NCBI RefSeq assembly: GCF_024494385.1
Contig: NZ_JAEVLT010000017.1
Location: 1 to 64,000 of the forward strand
DNA from: Bacillus sp. EB600
Lineage (GTDB): Bacteria; Bacillota; Bacilli; Bacillales; Cytobacillaceae
Length of the DNA stretch: 64,000 nt
Direction: 5' to 3'
Both the position numbers and the translations under genes were made by a program. Below are positions 56,486 through 64,000 of this stretch, one piece after another (position 1 is the first letter of the stretch; each line of letters opens with the position of its first letter). The notes under the pieces are model-generated. The model did no database searches and was not told the DNA's origin. It saw only the letters and a program-made list of their open reading frames with translations.

Positions 56486-58057
56486 TTAAACCTCCTTTAA
56501 TTGAATAACATGGTTCTTTAAAATCAATGTTTTGTGGATCACGTTCCACAATTTCCAATGGTGATTTTCCTTAAATGTTTCAATATTTTTGAGCATCCTG
56601 CCTAGAAATTTGCGTATTTGTTTGCCGCTATTTGATTTCTTCTCGGATTCTTCCATTGACCCGAGTGTTTGAATCAAATAAGGTTTGACCAAAACACGAA
56701 GTTCCTCCAATAATTCTGTGGGGATTTTTTCTTCGAAATCCAAGCCTCTCCTTCCGATTACGAAAGAAGCTGCTTCATGAACGGACAGTCCGTACATCTC
56801 AGAGTATTTAAACCTTCCAATCACGGAAGTATAGGCTGGATTCACTTTTTTGATTTTAAACCCAAATTTCAATCTTCTTGAAATTAACGCTTTTTGTATT
56901 TTATTTTTTGCATAGGAATTTACTAATCGGTTAAAACGGTGGTCAGTATCATGATCTTGTTTTAATTTGATGTTCTCTAAAACAAATGCACCAACGTTCC
57001 AGGATACTAAATATTCAATAATCTCCTTTGCCATTTCACCAGCTATGTTCGTCCTTCGATTGCTTCTAACATACTCCATTTCGTGACAATAAAAGGTCCT
57101 TGACTCAAGAAGATTGCCTTGGCTTGTTAGAACAGAAACGGCTATTCTGTCAATGTTTACATCAATGCCGGCCACGAGATCGGATGCGATTTTTTCGCTC
57201 CATTTTAATTCATAACCCCGAACCTCTAAATCATAGGTGATATGAACATAATATTTTTGATTCTTGCTTTTAATTTTAATCGAATAAGGTTGATACTCTT
57301 CAATCGGTTTTCCTTTCGGGTTAAGTCCAATTTGATTTGGCATAATGAAATCTAGAATTTCATTGAAATATTTATCTGGAATATGGATATTAAATGTTAT
57401 TCGCGGGCTGTTTTTACCTTCTTCTTGTAATAATGGGTTTGCCACTTCCAAATAAAACTGTTCATCCTCTTCATTAAATACAACTACTCGTGTGTTTAGG
57501 TTGCCCTTTTTAGATTTATCCCCGCGGGAATACAAGGTGTTCGACCGAAGATCTTTCCATTCATCTTTTGATAGTTTGTTTTTCATCCGAAGATAGAAGT
57601 TTTTCTTTCCTCCAAAAATAACCTTAGGGAGTGTTTTTTCATCCTGATGTTTCAATAAAGCCGTTTCTTTTTCTCGAAGTTGCTCTAAACGATTGTTTAA
57701 CCCCTTTAAACAGATTTCTAACGGAACTTTCTTAGGAGTTTTCTTCCCAATTTGATAGCCTTCTATCTTTCGAAGAGTCTTTTGAATTTTACTCTTTACT
57801 GCCTCAATACGAACCGGTAACAATTCTTTTTGACTTTCGATAACCGCTTGAGCTTGCATAACGGCATCTTCAGAAAACCTTTTATTCAACCGGAAAACCC
57901 TCTGGATCTTTTTGATTAATTCCCCTGGCTTTTCACCTTCTAATAATCGATTAAATGAGTAATGCAAAGCAGAACAAAATACCTTCATTAGTTGATCAAA
58001 AAGAATTTTATCACTTTCTTTTTTTACATCTAATAAACATATCCGTGTTATTTTCAT
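56486..58057 (-). CDS. TnpB-like RNA-guided nuclease homologue 2, variant active site
   Basis: 523 residues. RuvC motif I LVAGIDVNIDR (Asp299), motif II FVLENIKLK (Glu361), then VNPAYTSVIGRFKYSEMYGLS followed by HEAASFVIGRRGL. The zinc finger is lacking and RuvC III has Glu428 one position off the usual Asp. A long helical region (1-170) precedes the core. GAGGAG sits upstream of ATG. No TnpA gene is nearby. The Glu could replace the missing Asp, a rearranged site seen in some TnpB and Cas12-like lineages; that is inference. It lies between DUF2515 and sqhC and does not disrupt either. Confidence 0.87.
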   Translation of the reverse strand: MKITRICLLDVKKESDKILFDQLMKVFCSALHYSFNRLLEGEKPGELIKKIQRVFRLNKRFSEDAVMQAQAVIESQKELLPVRIEAVKSKIQKTLRKIEGYQIGKKTPKKVPLEICLKGLNNRLEQLREKETALLKHQDEKTLPKVIFGGKKNFYLRMKNKLSKDEWKDLRSNTLYSRGDKSKKGNLNTRVVVFNEEDEQFYLEVANPLLQEEGKNSPRITFNIHIPDKYFNEILDFIMPNQIGLNPKGKPIEEYQPYSIKIKSKNQKYYVHITYDLEVRGYELKWSEKIASDLVAGIDVNIDRIAVSVLTSQGNLLESRTFYCHEMEYVRSNRRTNIAGEMAKEIIEYLVSWNVGAFVLENIKLKQDHDTDHRFNRLVNSYAKNKIQKALISRRLKFGFKIKKVNPAYTSVIGRFKYSEMYGLSVHEAASFVIGRRGLDFEEKIPTELLEELRVLVKPYLIQTLGSMEESEKKSNSGKQIRKFLGRMLKNIETFKENHHWKLWNVIHKTLILKNHVIQLKEV

Positions 58058-58204
58058 TTTTTTCTCCTCAAATTTGGTTTATATTTTATATTTTACCAAA
58101 TTATATACGAACATTCATTCGATTGCACAATAATATTTTAAATCTTTTGTTAACTTTTAGTAAGCTATTCTAAGCTGTTTTAACCTCCCCATCAAAGGAA
58201 TGCA

Positions 58205-58232
58205 TATTCATATTGCTCACGGAATATGAATA
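58205..58232. promoter_or_regulatory. inverted repeat upstream of the cyclase gene
   Basis: TATTCATATT (58205-58214) and AATATGAATA (58223-58232) are perfect 10-bp arms with an 8-bp centre, 25-50 bp before the ATG of sqhC. It could be an operator or an mRNA hairpin near the ribosome binding site. Confidence 0.55.
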
Positions 58233-58264
58233 CAAAGATGAAGATTTGGGAGAGGATGGGTAAT

Positions 58265-60169
58265 ATGAGGCATCTGGTATTTAAGGAAATGAACAGAATC
58301 GCCAATCAGTTCGTCCAGGACCAATCAGAGGACGGGGCCTGGCGTTATCCTTTCGAGACCGGGATCGCAACGGACTGCAGTATGATTATCTTATTACGGA
58401 CATTGGAGATAAATGATGAGGAGTTCATAAAAGAATTGGTGAAACGTATCGCCGGAAAACAGCAGGATGATGGGTCATGGAAGCTGTTTCATGATGAGGA
58501 AAAAGGAAACCTGACATCCACTGTGGAAGCTTATTATGCTCTTCTTTATTCTGGTTACCGGGACCTGAAAGACCAGGAAATCCAGGCAGCCAGACGGTTT
58601 ATTATGGCGGGCGGAGGGGCTGCGGAAGTCCATATGTTTTTGAAAATCATGTTGGCCATAACAGGACAATGTGCCTGGCCGCACCTCCCCATTAATATTG
58701 AAGTAATGCTTTTACCAGACTCCTTTCCAATCAATCTTTTTGACCTCTCGGAGTACGCAAGAGCGAACATGATCCCATTTTTGATTCTCGCCAATTTAAA
58801 TTTTCGCAGGAGAACCAAGCGATCGCCCAATCTCTCCGATTTGTTTCAAAAACGAGATGTTCGTTTTTTTACGGAGGATCAATCAGAAGAGGCCCGCTCG
58901 GTGATCAAGTTGATTAAAAAGGGGATTCAGGGTCTGAAATACCATGGAAACCTTCGCGAATTGACATTATATCGTGCCGAAAAATATATGCTGGACCGAA
59001 TCGAACCGGACGGCACCTATTTAAATTATTTCAGCTCGACTTCTCTTATGATTTATGCCTTACTGGCGAGGGGGTATCCGAATACACATCCGGTGATTAC
59101 TCGTGCTGTGCAAGGTTTAAAAGCGATGACCTGCAGGATTGACGGAGAACTTCATTGCCAGTACACGACAGCTTCAGTCTGGAATACAACTTTAATCAAT
59201 TATGCTCTGCAAGAAGCCGGAGTTCCCTATTCATCCAACACTGTTCAAAAAGCAAATCATTACATTCTCTCCCGTCAGCATCTCAAATACGGGGATTGGG
59301 TCATTCATGAACCGAACCTGTTACCTGGAGGTTGGGGGTTTGCGGACCTGAACACGATCCACCCAGATATTGACGACACAACAGTTGCACTGAGGGCGAT
59401 ACGTACTTTGGCCACAGAGCAAGTGGATTGCCGGCAGGCATGGGATCGTGGAGTAAACTGGCTCATTTCCATGCAAAACAATGACGGAGGTTGGGCGGCA
59501 TTCGAAAAGAATGTGGACAAGAAAGTATTGAATTTGTTACCGATAGAGGGTGGAAAAGATTTATTGATTGATCCGTCGACGGTTGATCTAACGGGAAGGA
59601 CTTTAGAGTTCTTCGGTAACTATACCCATTTGGATCTTCACCATCCCATGGTGAAACGTGGGATTCGCTGGCTGCTAAGGCATCAAAATTCAGATGGTTC
59701 CTGGGTGGGGCGATGGGGCGTGTATATTTATGGCACATGGGCGGCTGTAACGGGAATGGTTGCAGTTGGGGTGCCCCCGAGTCATCCGGCGATTCAAAAG
59801 GCTCTGGCATGGTTACGGAAAATTCAGAATCCCGACGGGGGTTGGGGAGAATCCTGTAAAAGTGATATCAAAAATTGTTATGTGCCGTTGGGCGAAAGTA
59901 CCCGCACTCATACCGCCTGGGCCCTTGACACACTCATCTCGGCCGCAACTGGAATGACCCCTGAAATTGAAAACGGTGCTGCTTTTTTAGTGGATAAGAA
60001 AGAAAAAGAGTGGACGACGACCTACCCAAAAGGAAGAGGAATGGCTGGATCCTTTTATCTCAATTATCATTGTTATGAATATGTTTTTCCATTGATTGCA
60101 CTGGCCCATTATCAAAAATTAGCTGGCGGGCAGCTCCTAACGGATTTGTCACACAAAGATGTTAATTAA
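58265..60169 (+). CDS. sqhC: squalene-hopene-type terpenoid cyclase
   Basis: 634 residues from ATG 58265, nine bases after GGAGAGG; an upstream ATG has no site. Class II terpene cyclase: the catalytic DxDD motif is DIDD within IHPDIDDTTVALR, and repeated QW motifs (QSEDGAWRYPF, QQDDGSWKLF, QNNDGGWAAF, QNSDGSWVGRWG, QNPDGGWGESC) mark the double alpha-barrel. In Bacillus such enzymes make hopanoid-like sesquarterpenes (sporulenol) or act on squalene. Length equals that of B. subtilis SqhC. It is a peripheral or monotopic membrane enzyme. Whether it takes squalene or tetraprenyl-beta-curcumene cannot be told. Confidence 0.93.
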   Translation: MRHLVFKEMNRIANQFVQDQSEDGAWRYPFETGIATDCSMIILLRTLEINDEEFIKELVKRIAGKQQDDGSWKLFHDEEKGNLTSTVEAYYALLYSGYRDLKDQEIQAARRFIMAGGGAAEVHMFLKIMLAITGQCAWPHLPINIEVMLLPDSFPINLFDLSEYARANMIPFLILANLNFRRRTKRSPNLSDLFQKRDVRFFTEDQSEEARSVIKLIKKGIQGLKYHGNLRELTLYRAEKYMLDRIEPDGTYLNYFSSTSLMIYALLARGYPNTHPVITRAVQGLKAMTCRIDGELHCQYTTASVWNTTLINYALQEAGVPYSSNTVQKANHYILSRQHLKYGDWVIHEPNLLPGGWGFADLNTIHPDIDDTTVALRAIRTLATEQVDCRQAWDRGVNWLISMQNNDGGWAAFEKNVDKKVLNLLPIEGGKDLLIDPSTVDLTGRTLEFFGNYTHLDLHHPMVKRGIRWLLRHQNSDGSWVGRWGVYIYGTWAAVTGMVAVGVPPSHPAIQKALAWLRKIQNPDGGWGESCKSDIKNCYVPLGESTRTHTAWALDTLISAATGMTPEIENGAAFLVDKKEKEWTTTYPKGRGMAGSFYLNYHCYEYVFPLIALAHYQKLAGGQLLTDLSHKDVN

Positions 60170-60307
60170 GGATTTGTGTATTCATAAAAACTCTTGAGTG
60201 ACCTGTGGTATACTTCTATATCCTGTCCCATAAAATGAACAAATCACAACGGACGGCAGTCTTGGAGAAAAACGAAATCTTACCAACTCAAAGGAGGCAG
60301 ACAAAAG

Positions 60308-60853
60308 ATGTTAGGGGCGCTCCACCAATTTTTGGATCTTAAAACATTGATTTGGTTGTTTCCCATCGTTTTTATATTCCATGACTTAGAAGAGATCATA
60401 ACCATTGAATCTTCCATGGCTGCAAACAAAGACAACTATCCGAAAACGAATTTCGTCGAACGAACATTAAGAATGAGGGAGAAACTAGGTTCGACCGCTG
60501 CCCAGCTGGCTGTTTCAGCCACATGGATTTTACTGATTATCTCATTCACTGCAGTGTTGACCGCCCATTTTTCATCTAACGGAGGGAGTTTACTTTTATT
60601 TACAGCCATTCTTAATTTATTTGTTTTGCAGGCCTTCATGCATATTGTTCAAACTATCATTTTCAGGGGCTACACGCCTGGCATCATAACGTCACTGTTC
60701 CTCCTTATCCCTTACTGCCTTGTTACCTATTATGTTTTAGTCAAATCTGGACAGATGGACTCGCATTTGCTATTCACCAGTCTTCCGGTTAGTCTGATCT
60801 TGATCCTGGTTTTTCTAGTTGGCAATCTTTTAGGCCGTTATTTTATTCGATAA
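60308..60853 (+). CDS. HXXEE domain membrane protein
   Basis: 181 residues. FIFHDLEEIITIESS carries the HxxEE motif (His-Asp-Leu-Glu-Glu) near residue 21. Four to five hydrophobic segments follow (about 60-85, 90-115, 118-140, 148-175). Members of this family are small membrane proteins of unknown role. ATG follows AAAGGAGG, an excellent site. It is 140 bp after sqhC and may share its transcript. Confidence 0.85.
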   Translation: MLGALHQFLDLKTLIWLFPIVFIFHDLEEIITIESSMAANKDNYPKTNFVERTLRMREKLGSTAAQLAVSATWILLIISFTAVLTAHFSSNGGSLLLFTAILNLFVLQAFMHIVQTIIFRGYTPGIITSLFLLIPYCLVTYYVLVKSGQMDSHLLFTSLPVSLILILVFLVGNLLGRYFIR

Positions 60854-60987
60854 CTGGCCCCGGACTTTTTTATAAATACTTGACCTTTTTTGAATCAAGA
60901 TGTGTTTGAGTCCGTTTACTCTTCCATATTTCCAATGCTTGGTAAGCCCGAATTATAAAAAATAAGCGTACTTTAGGGTGCGCATTA

Positions 60988-61036
60988 CAAATAGCCGTAA
61001 ATTCTGATTTATTTTAATCGAATTACGGCTTATTTC
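60988..61036. terminator. hairpin after the HXXEE gene
   Basis: AAATAGCCGTAAATT pairs with AATTACGGCTTATTT (two mismatches). It lies about 135 bases beyond the stop and has the A and T flanks of a bidirectional terminator. Confidence 0.65.
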
Positions 61037-61114
61037 ATTTATTTGCTACATTCTGCCAGAATTATTTTTGACCAGGGCATGTATTGATCTAAAATTTCAG
61101 GGTTTAAAAAAAAT

Positions 61115-61175
61115 AGTGCCTGACACCACAGAAAGACAATATATGATAAAATGGCTTTCTACGGTGTCAGGCACT
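61115..61175. repeat. palindromic repeat B, copy 1
   Basis: AGTGCCTGACACC pairs with GGTGTCAGGCACT at the two ends (inner arms GAAAG/CTTTC). Related to copy 2 at 63304. It lies upstream of dapB. Confidence 0.85.
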
Positions 61176-61292
61176 GCCTTCGTAGTCACTAGACCAAAAC
61201 TATTTTGTTTTACTATGGTTGTATAATTAGGTGTAAGGTAAAGATAATTCTTGGTAAAATAGAAACGAACTATCTACTGATGAAAGGAATGA

Positions 61293-62063
61293 ATGATTTT
61301 GACTACTATCATAATTTGTGGCAGCTCAGGTAAAATGGGAAAGGTGATTCATAATATCATTTCTACCAGAGATGATTGTAAAGTTGTGGCGGGAATTGAC
61401 AAGAATACAGAAGATACCAGTGATTTTCCAGTGGTGTCTACACCTAAACAGCTCTCTTCTCTTTCCATTGAAGCGGATGTGATTATTGATTTTTCTCACC
61501 CATCCGTTCTTGATGAATTACTTGATTATTGTCTCACCAACAGAGTGGCTCTCGTTATTGCGACAACTGGATATAGCCAGGAAGAAATTGATAAGATTCA
61601 TAAAGCTGCAAAAGAAATCCCCTTATTCTTCACTGCAAATATGTCTATTGGTGTAAATTTGATTGCCGAACTAGCTAAAAAAGCGGTTTCTGTTTTAGGT
61701 GATCAGTTTGATATTGAAATCGTTGAAAAACACCATAACCAAAAGATCGATGCACCTTCAGGCACCGCACTAATGCTTGCTGATGCGATAAACGAAGAAT
61801 TAGATCATCAATATTCTTATACATACGACCGACACAGCGTTCGTGAAAAAAGAGCAAAGAAAGAAATCGGTCTTCACGCTATTCGCGGGGGCACAATCGT
61901 TGGAGAACACGATATTATTTTTGCTGGGCGGGATGAAGTCATAACTCTTTCCCATCATGCAGCCTCTAAAGAAGTATTTGCTGTTGGGGCGGTTAACGCA
62001 GCCATTTTCTTAAAAGGAAAAGAACCAGGATTATATAATATGAAAAATTTAATATCATTCTAA
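61293..62063 (+). CDS. dapB: 4-hydroxy-tetrahydrodipicolinate reductase
   Basis: 256 residues with ATG 61293; a TTG six bases later gives the more standard N-terminus and also sits well with AAAGGA. NAD(P)-binding motif CGSSGKMGKVI at the start, GIDKN, then VEKHHNQKIDAPSGTA, which holds the catalytic His and substrate-binding residues. DapB reduces the dihydrodipicolinate precursor on the route to diaminopimelate and lysine. It lies alone between repeat B copies; in many Bacillus genomes dapB is in another operon (with mgsA and bshA), so this may be a second copy. It looks intact. Confidence 0.93.
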   Translation: MILTTIIICGSSGKMGKVIHNIISTRDDCKVVAGIDKNTEDTSDFPVVSTPKQLSSLSIEADVIIDFSHPSVLDELLDYCLTNRVALVIATTGYSQEEIDKIHKAAKEIPLFFTANMSIGVNLIAELAKKAVSVLGDQFDIEIVEKHHNQKIDAPSGTALMLADAINEELDHQYSYTYDRHSVREKRAKKEIGLHAIRGGTIVGEHDIIFAGRDEVITLSHHAASKEVFAVGAVNAAIFLKGKEPGLYNMKNLISF

Positions 62064-62327
62064 ATGATTACGACCAATGAAATGTATCATCTTTGCCATC
62101 GTTTTTACCACTGATGTCAAAAAGTGTACCAATGAATGACAGACTGTTTTACCCCTTTATACATTTGAAATAATCAAAAATGTTTTAGGTGTTAGACAAG
62201 GTTATTTGATTTCCATAAGAGCAGTCCTCCACAATTGGACCAGATAATGGAATATACTAAAAGGATAGTTAGATATGGTTCCTTTACCACACAACCATAC
62301 AGTTGCTTATATTCATGGAGGTAAAAC
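62064..62327. other. intergenic region before the RCC1-like gene
   Basis: No gene seen. It must contain the promoter of the RCC1-like gene, which I cannot place with confidence. Confidence 0.3.
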
Positions 62328-63224
62328 GTGGATTACATTTCACCGAAAGAAGCTATGTTAAAGGTGAAACGGCGGCCTAGAGATACCATAGCGGCGGGTC
62401 GTCGTCATACCGTTGGGCTTAAATCTGACGGTACGGTAACAGCTGTGGGTGATAATAAATATGGCCAATGTGATGTAAGCGGCTGGCGCGATATTGTAGC
62501 GGTCGCAGCTGGTAATGTTCATATGGCGACTAACACGGGTAATGCTCATACAATCGGTCTTAAATCTGACAGTACTGTGGCGGCTGTGGGTTGGAATAAG
62601 CATTACCAATGCGATGTAAACGACTGGTGCGATATTGTAGCGGTTGCGGCGGGTTGGCGTTGTACCATTGGGCTTAAATCGGATGGCACGGTGGTAGCAG
62701 TGGGTCGAAATAATGAAGGCCAATGCAATGTAAGCGGCTGGCATGATATTGTGGCGGTCGCGGCGGGTGACTGGCATACCATCGGTCTTAAATTGGACGG
62801 CACAGTGACGGCTGTGGGTAATAATCGGTATCGCCAATGCAATGTAAGCAGCTGGTGCGATATTGTGGAGGTTGCGGCGGGTTATCTTCATACAATCGGG
62901 CTTAAATCGGACGGTACTGTGACGGCTGTGGGTTTGAATAAACATGACCAATGTGATGTAAGCGGCTGGAGCGGTATTGTGGCGATAGCGGTGGGTAGTA
63001 ATCATACAATCGCCCTTAAATCGAACGGTACTGTGGCGGCTGTGGGTTGGGATGAGTATGGCCAATGTAATGTGAGTGATTGGCGCAATATTGTGGCGAT
63101 AGCGGCGGGTTGTACCCATTCCATCGGGCTTAAATCGGACGGCACGGTGGTTGCTGTGGGTGATAATGAATATGGCCAATGCGATGTAAGCAGCTGGCGC
63201 AGCATCCAACTGCCCAGCAATTAG
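62328..63224 (+). CDS. seven-repeat RCC1-like beta-propeller protein
   Basis: 298 residues made of seven repeats of about 38 residues, each reading D-I-V-A-V-A-A-G-x3-H-T-I-G-L-K-S-D-G-T-V-x-A-V-G-x5-G-Q-C-D-V-x2-W. Seven repeats match the number of blades of an RCC1-type propeller. The second repeat has an extra 9-residue insert (NVHMATNTG). The repeats are similar also at DNA level (about 114-bp period), so the gene grew by recent duplication. GTG 62328 follows GGAGGT. No signal peptide. Binding partner unknown; RCC1-like propellers mediate protein or chromatin contacts. Its GC content is higher than that of neighbours. Confidence 0.9.
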   Translation: MDYISPKEAMLKVKRRPRDTIAAGRRHTVGLKSDGTVTAVGDNKYGQCDVSGWRDIVAVAAGNVHMATNTGNAHTIGLKSDSTVAAVGWNKHYQCDVNDWCDIVAVAAGWRCTIGLKSDGTVVAVGRNNEGQCNVSGWHDIVAVAAGDWHTIGLKLDGTVTAVGNNRYRQCNVSSWCDIVEVAAGYLHTIGLKSDGTVTAVGLNKHDQCDVSGWSGIVAIAVGSNHTIALKSNGTVAAVGWDEYGQCNVSDWRNIVAIAAGCTHSIGLKSDGTVVAVGDNEYGQCDVSSWRSIQLPSN

Positions 63225-63303
63225 TTTTTAATAACAACAAGCCAGAGAATCACTGAACGAGTTAATGAGCATTGCTTCAGAAATAAGGCTATTCAAAAAA
63301 ATG

Positions 63304-63361
63304 GTGCCTACCACCACAGAAAGACATTTATGAAAAAATGTCTTTCTGTGGTGGTAGGCAC
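63304..63361. repeat. palindromic repeat B, copy 2 (perfect 24-bp stem)
   Basis: 63304-63327 pairs perfectly with 63338-63361 around a 10-base loop. The stem begins GTGCCTACCACCACAGAAAG and ends with ACAT. Copy 1 at 61115 is similar (GTGCCTGACACC). Confidence 0.92.
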
Positions 63362-63498
63362 TGATTTCCTCATGACTGAAGTCACGAGTATTCTCGGCTA
63401 TTTCATAAAATATCCAGCGATAGCAGGAAAACTCTCGAAATCCTTCTTCATCTCCCGAAACGAAATGACATCATTTCCTCTAGTACTCTTCCTGACTG

Positions 63499-63600
63499 CT
63501 AGCATAGATAAAGGTAAAAGTATTTATCCTCCGGGGTCATCTCTTCCAAAACAATCGGATTCTTCCAAAATTCAGTACGCACCATTCTATATTTTGCCAT
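63499..63600 (-). pseudogene. 5' relic of a DnaD-like replication gene
   Basis: ATG at 63600 opens MAKYRMVRTEFWKNPIVLEE then MTPEDKYFYLYLC before a stop. The sequence FWKNPIVLEEMTPEDKYFYLYL is typical of the N-terminus of DnaD-domain proteins found on phages and plasmids. Only about 34 codons remain. Confidence 0.6.
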
Positions 63601-63794
63601 TCACTACAATCCTTCCTGCTACTAAAATGCCTCTCACTATTCATATACAAATGAATGAAGAAAAAAGACAGGGTATTTTTATAAAAATGTGAATGTTTTA
63701 TGAAAAATCATTCCGTGGTGTCTAACATTCCCTTATTAAGATTTGGAAAACCATGTGTGAAAAATAAATTCAAATGCAATTTTCTACCCACAAA

Positions 63795-63838
63795 AAAACA
63801 CTCACAAATGCTGAGTTAACAACATTTATGAGTGTTTT
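63795..63838. terminator. hairpin near the window end
   Basis: AAAACACTCACAAATG pairs with CATTTATGAGTGTTTT (one mismatch) and has A and T flanks. It may end the transcript of a gene lost from the region. Confidence 0.65.
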
Positions 63839-63844
63839 ATCGTT

Positions 63845-63948
63845 TTCCAGCATTACGAAGAGGCTATCCAAGTAGAAGACGCAGTAGATGAAGACGAAAG
63901 GGAATATATAAGTCTGCTTTATTCTTCACTTGAACATGTTCTGTAATA
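63845..63948 (+). other. open fragment at the window end
   Basis: About 32 open codons in one plus frame ending at TAA (63944-63946): EEAIQVEDAVDEDEREYISL then LYSSLEHVL. It looks like the acidic tail of a protein, but no start is present. It may be the remainder of a disrupted gene. Confidence 0.3.
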
Positions 63949-64000
63949 CCTGCATGTAGTGGATTGATTTTCACTGGGAAAACATTTTTACTTTCTTCTC

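Noticed and set aside
62358-63209. Long open frame of 283 codons on the minus strand opposite the RCC1-like gene
   Set aside because: The repeated codons of the propeller gene keep the opposite frame open; the reading has no ribosome site and only mirrors the repeats.
63330-63692. 120-codon plus-strand open frame
   Set aside because: It begins inside repeat B copy 2 and lies opposite the DnaD-like relic, whose codons explain it better.

Overview
The window comes from a low-GC, Gram-positive endospore former of the Bacillaceae (Bacillus, Neobacillus or Mesobacillus-like). Evidence: strong AGGAGG-type ribosome binding sites, TTG and GTG starts, a perfect CIRCE operator, LtaS-type lipoteichoic acid synthase, Bacillus-type formate dehydrogenase, a sporulenol/hopene-type cyclase, and several small Bacillus-restricted families (DUF3219, DUF3231, DUF1641, DUF2294, DUF2515). 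No rRNA or tRNA gene was recognised.

Layout. 0-10 kb: a truncated EamA transporter, a double-HD protein of the HD-GYP class, two near-identical DoxX genes with the same promoter block on either side of a DUF1259 fragment and an M20 amidohydrolase, a membrane-anchored coiled-coil protein, and a two-gene unit of a MazG-like pyrophosphohydrolase and a PD-(D/E)XK nuclease/DUF2075 ATPase, which is the best defence candidate. 9.4-15.5 kb: a CIRCE-controlled Hsp20 gene bracketed by two identical 61-bp palindromes, then cell-envelope genes (GT2 glycosyltransferase, LtaS-like enzyme) and an MFS exporter. 15.5-26.5 kb: two DHA2 drug exporters, a macrolide-type glycosyltransferase, YdeI with a CDGSH-like tail, DinB, several tiny genes and at least four decayed genes. 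26.7-30.5 kb: a Cache-GGDEF-EAL gene ruined by stops, a frameshift and insertion of a TnpB element.

30.8-35.6 kb: formate dehydrogenase operon (fdhF, DUF1641, DUF2294, fdhD). fdhF carries an in-frame TAG and has a strong hairpin-plus-U-tract in its leader. 36-42 kb: a hypothetical gene, YkvR-like protein, LLM oxidoreductase, CwlK-like endopeptidase, malate:quinone oxidoreductase. 43.3-54.4 kb: one long minus-strand operon holding a complete propionyl-CoA to succinyl-CoA route: carboxylase (biotin carboxylase, two BCCPs, carboxyltransferase), epimerase, heterodimeric mutase and MeaB chaperone. A TetR gene lies upstream, and five copies of an ACTAGTTGGT operator-like element lie in the 470 bp between the TetR gene and the operon.

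55-60.9 kb: DUF2515 protein, a second TnpB element with a structured RNA downstream, a terpenoid cyclase (sqhC-like) and an HXXEE membrane protein. 61-64 kb: dapB and a seven-repeat RCC1-like propeller, bracketed by two related palindromes, then relics including the start of a DnaD-like gene. Many pseudogenes and TnpB/IS remnants make the accessory parts look like an actively eroding genome; the methylmalonyl-CoA operon, mqo and dapB look intact. Starts were moved from the longest open frame where a ribosome binding site clearly favoured a later codon.
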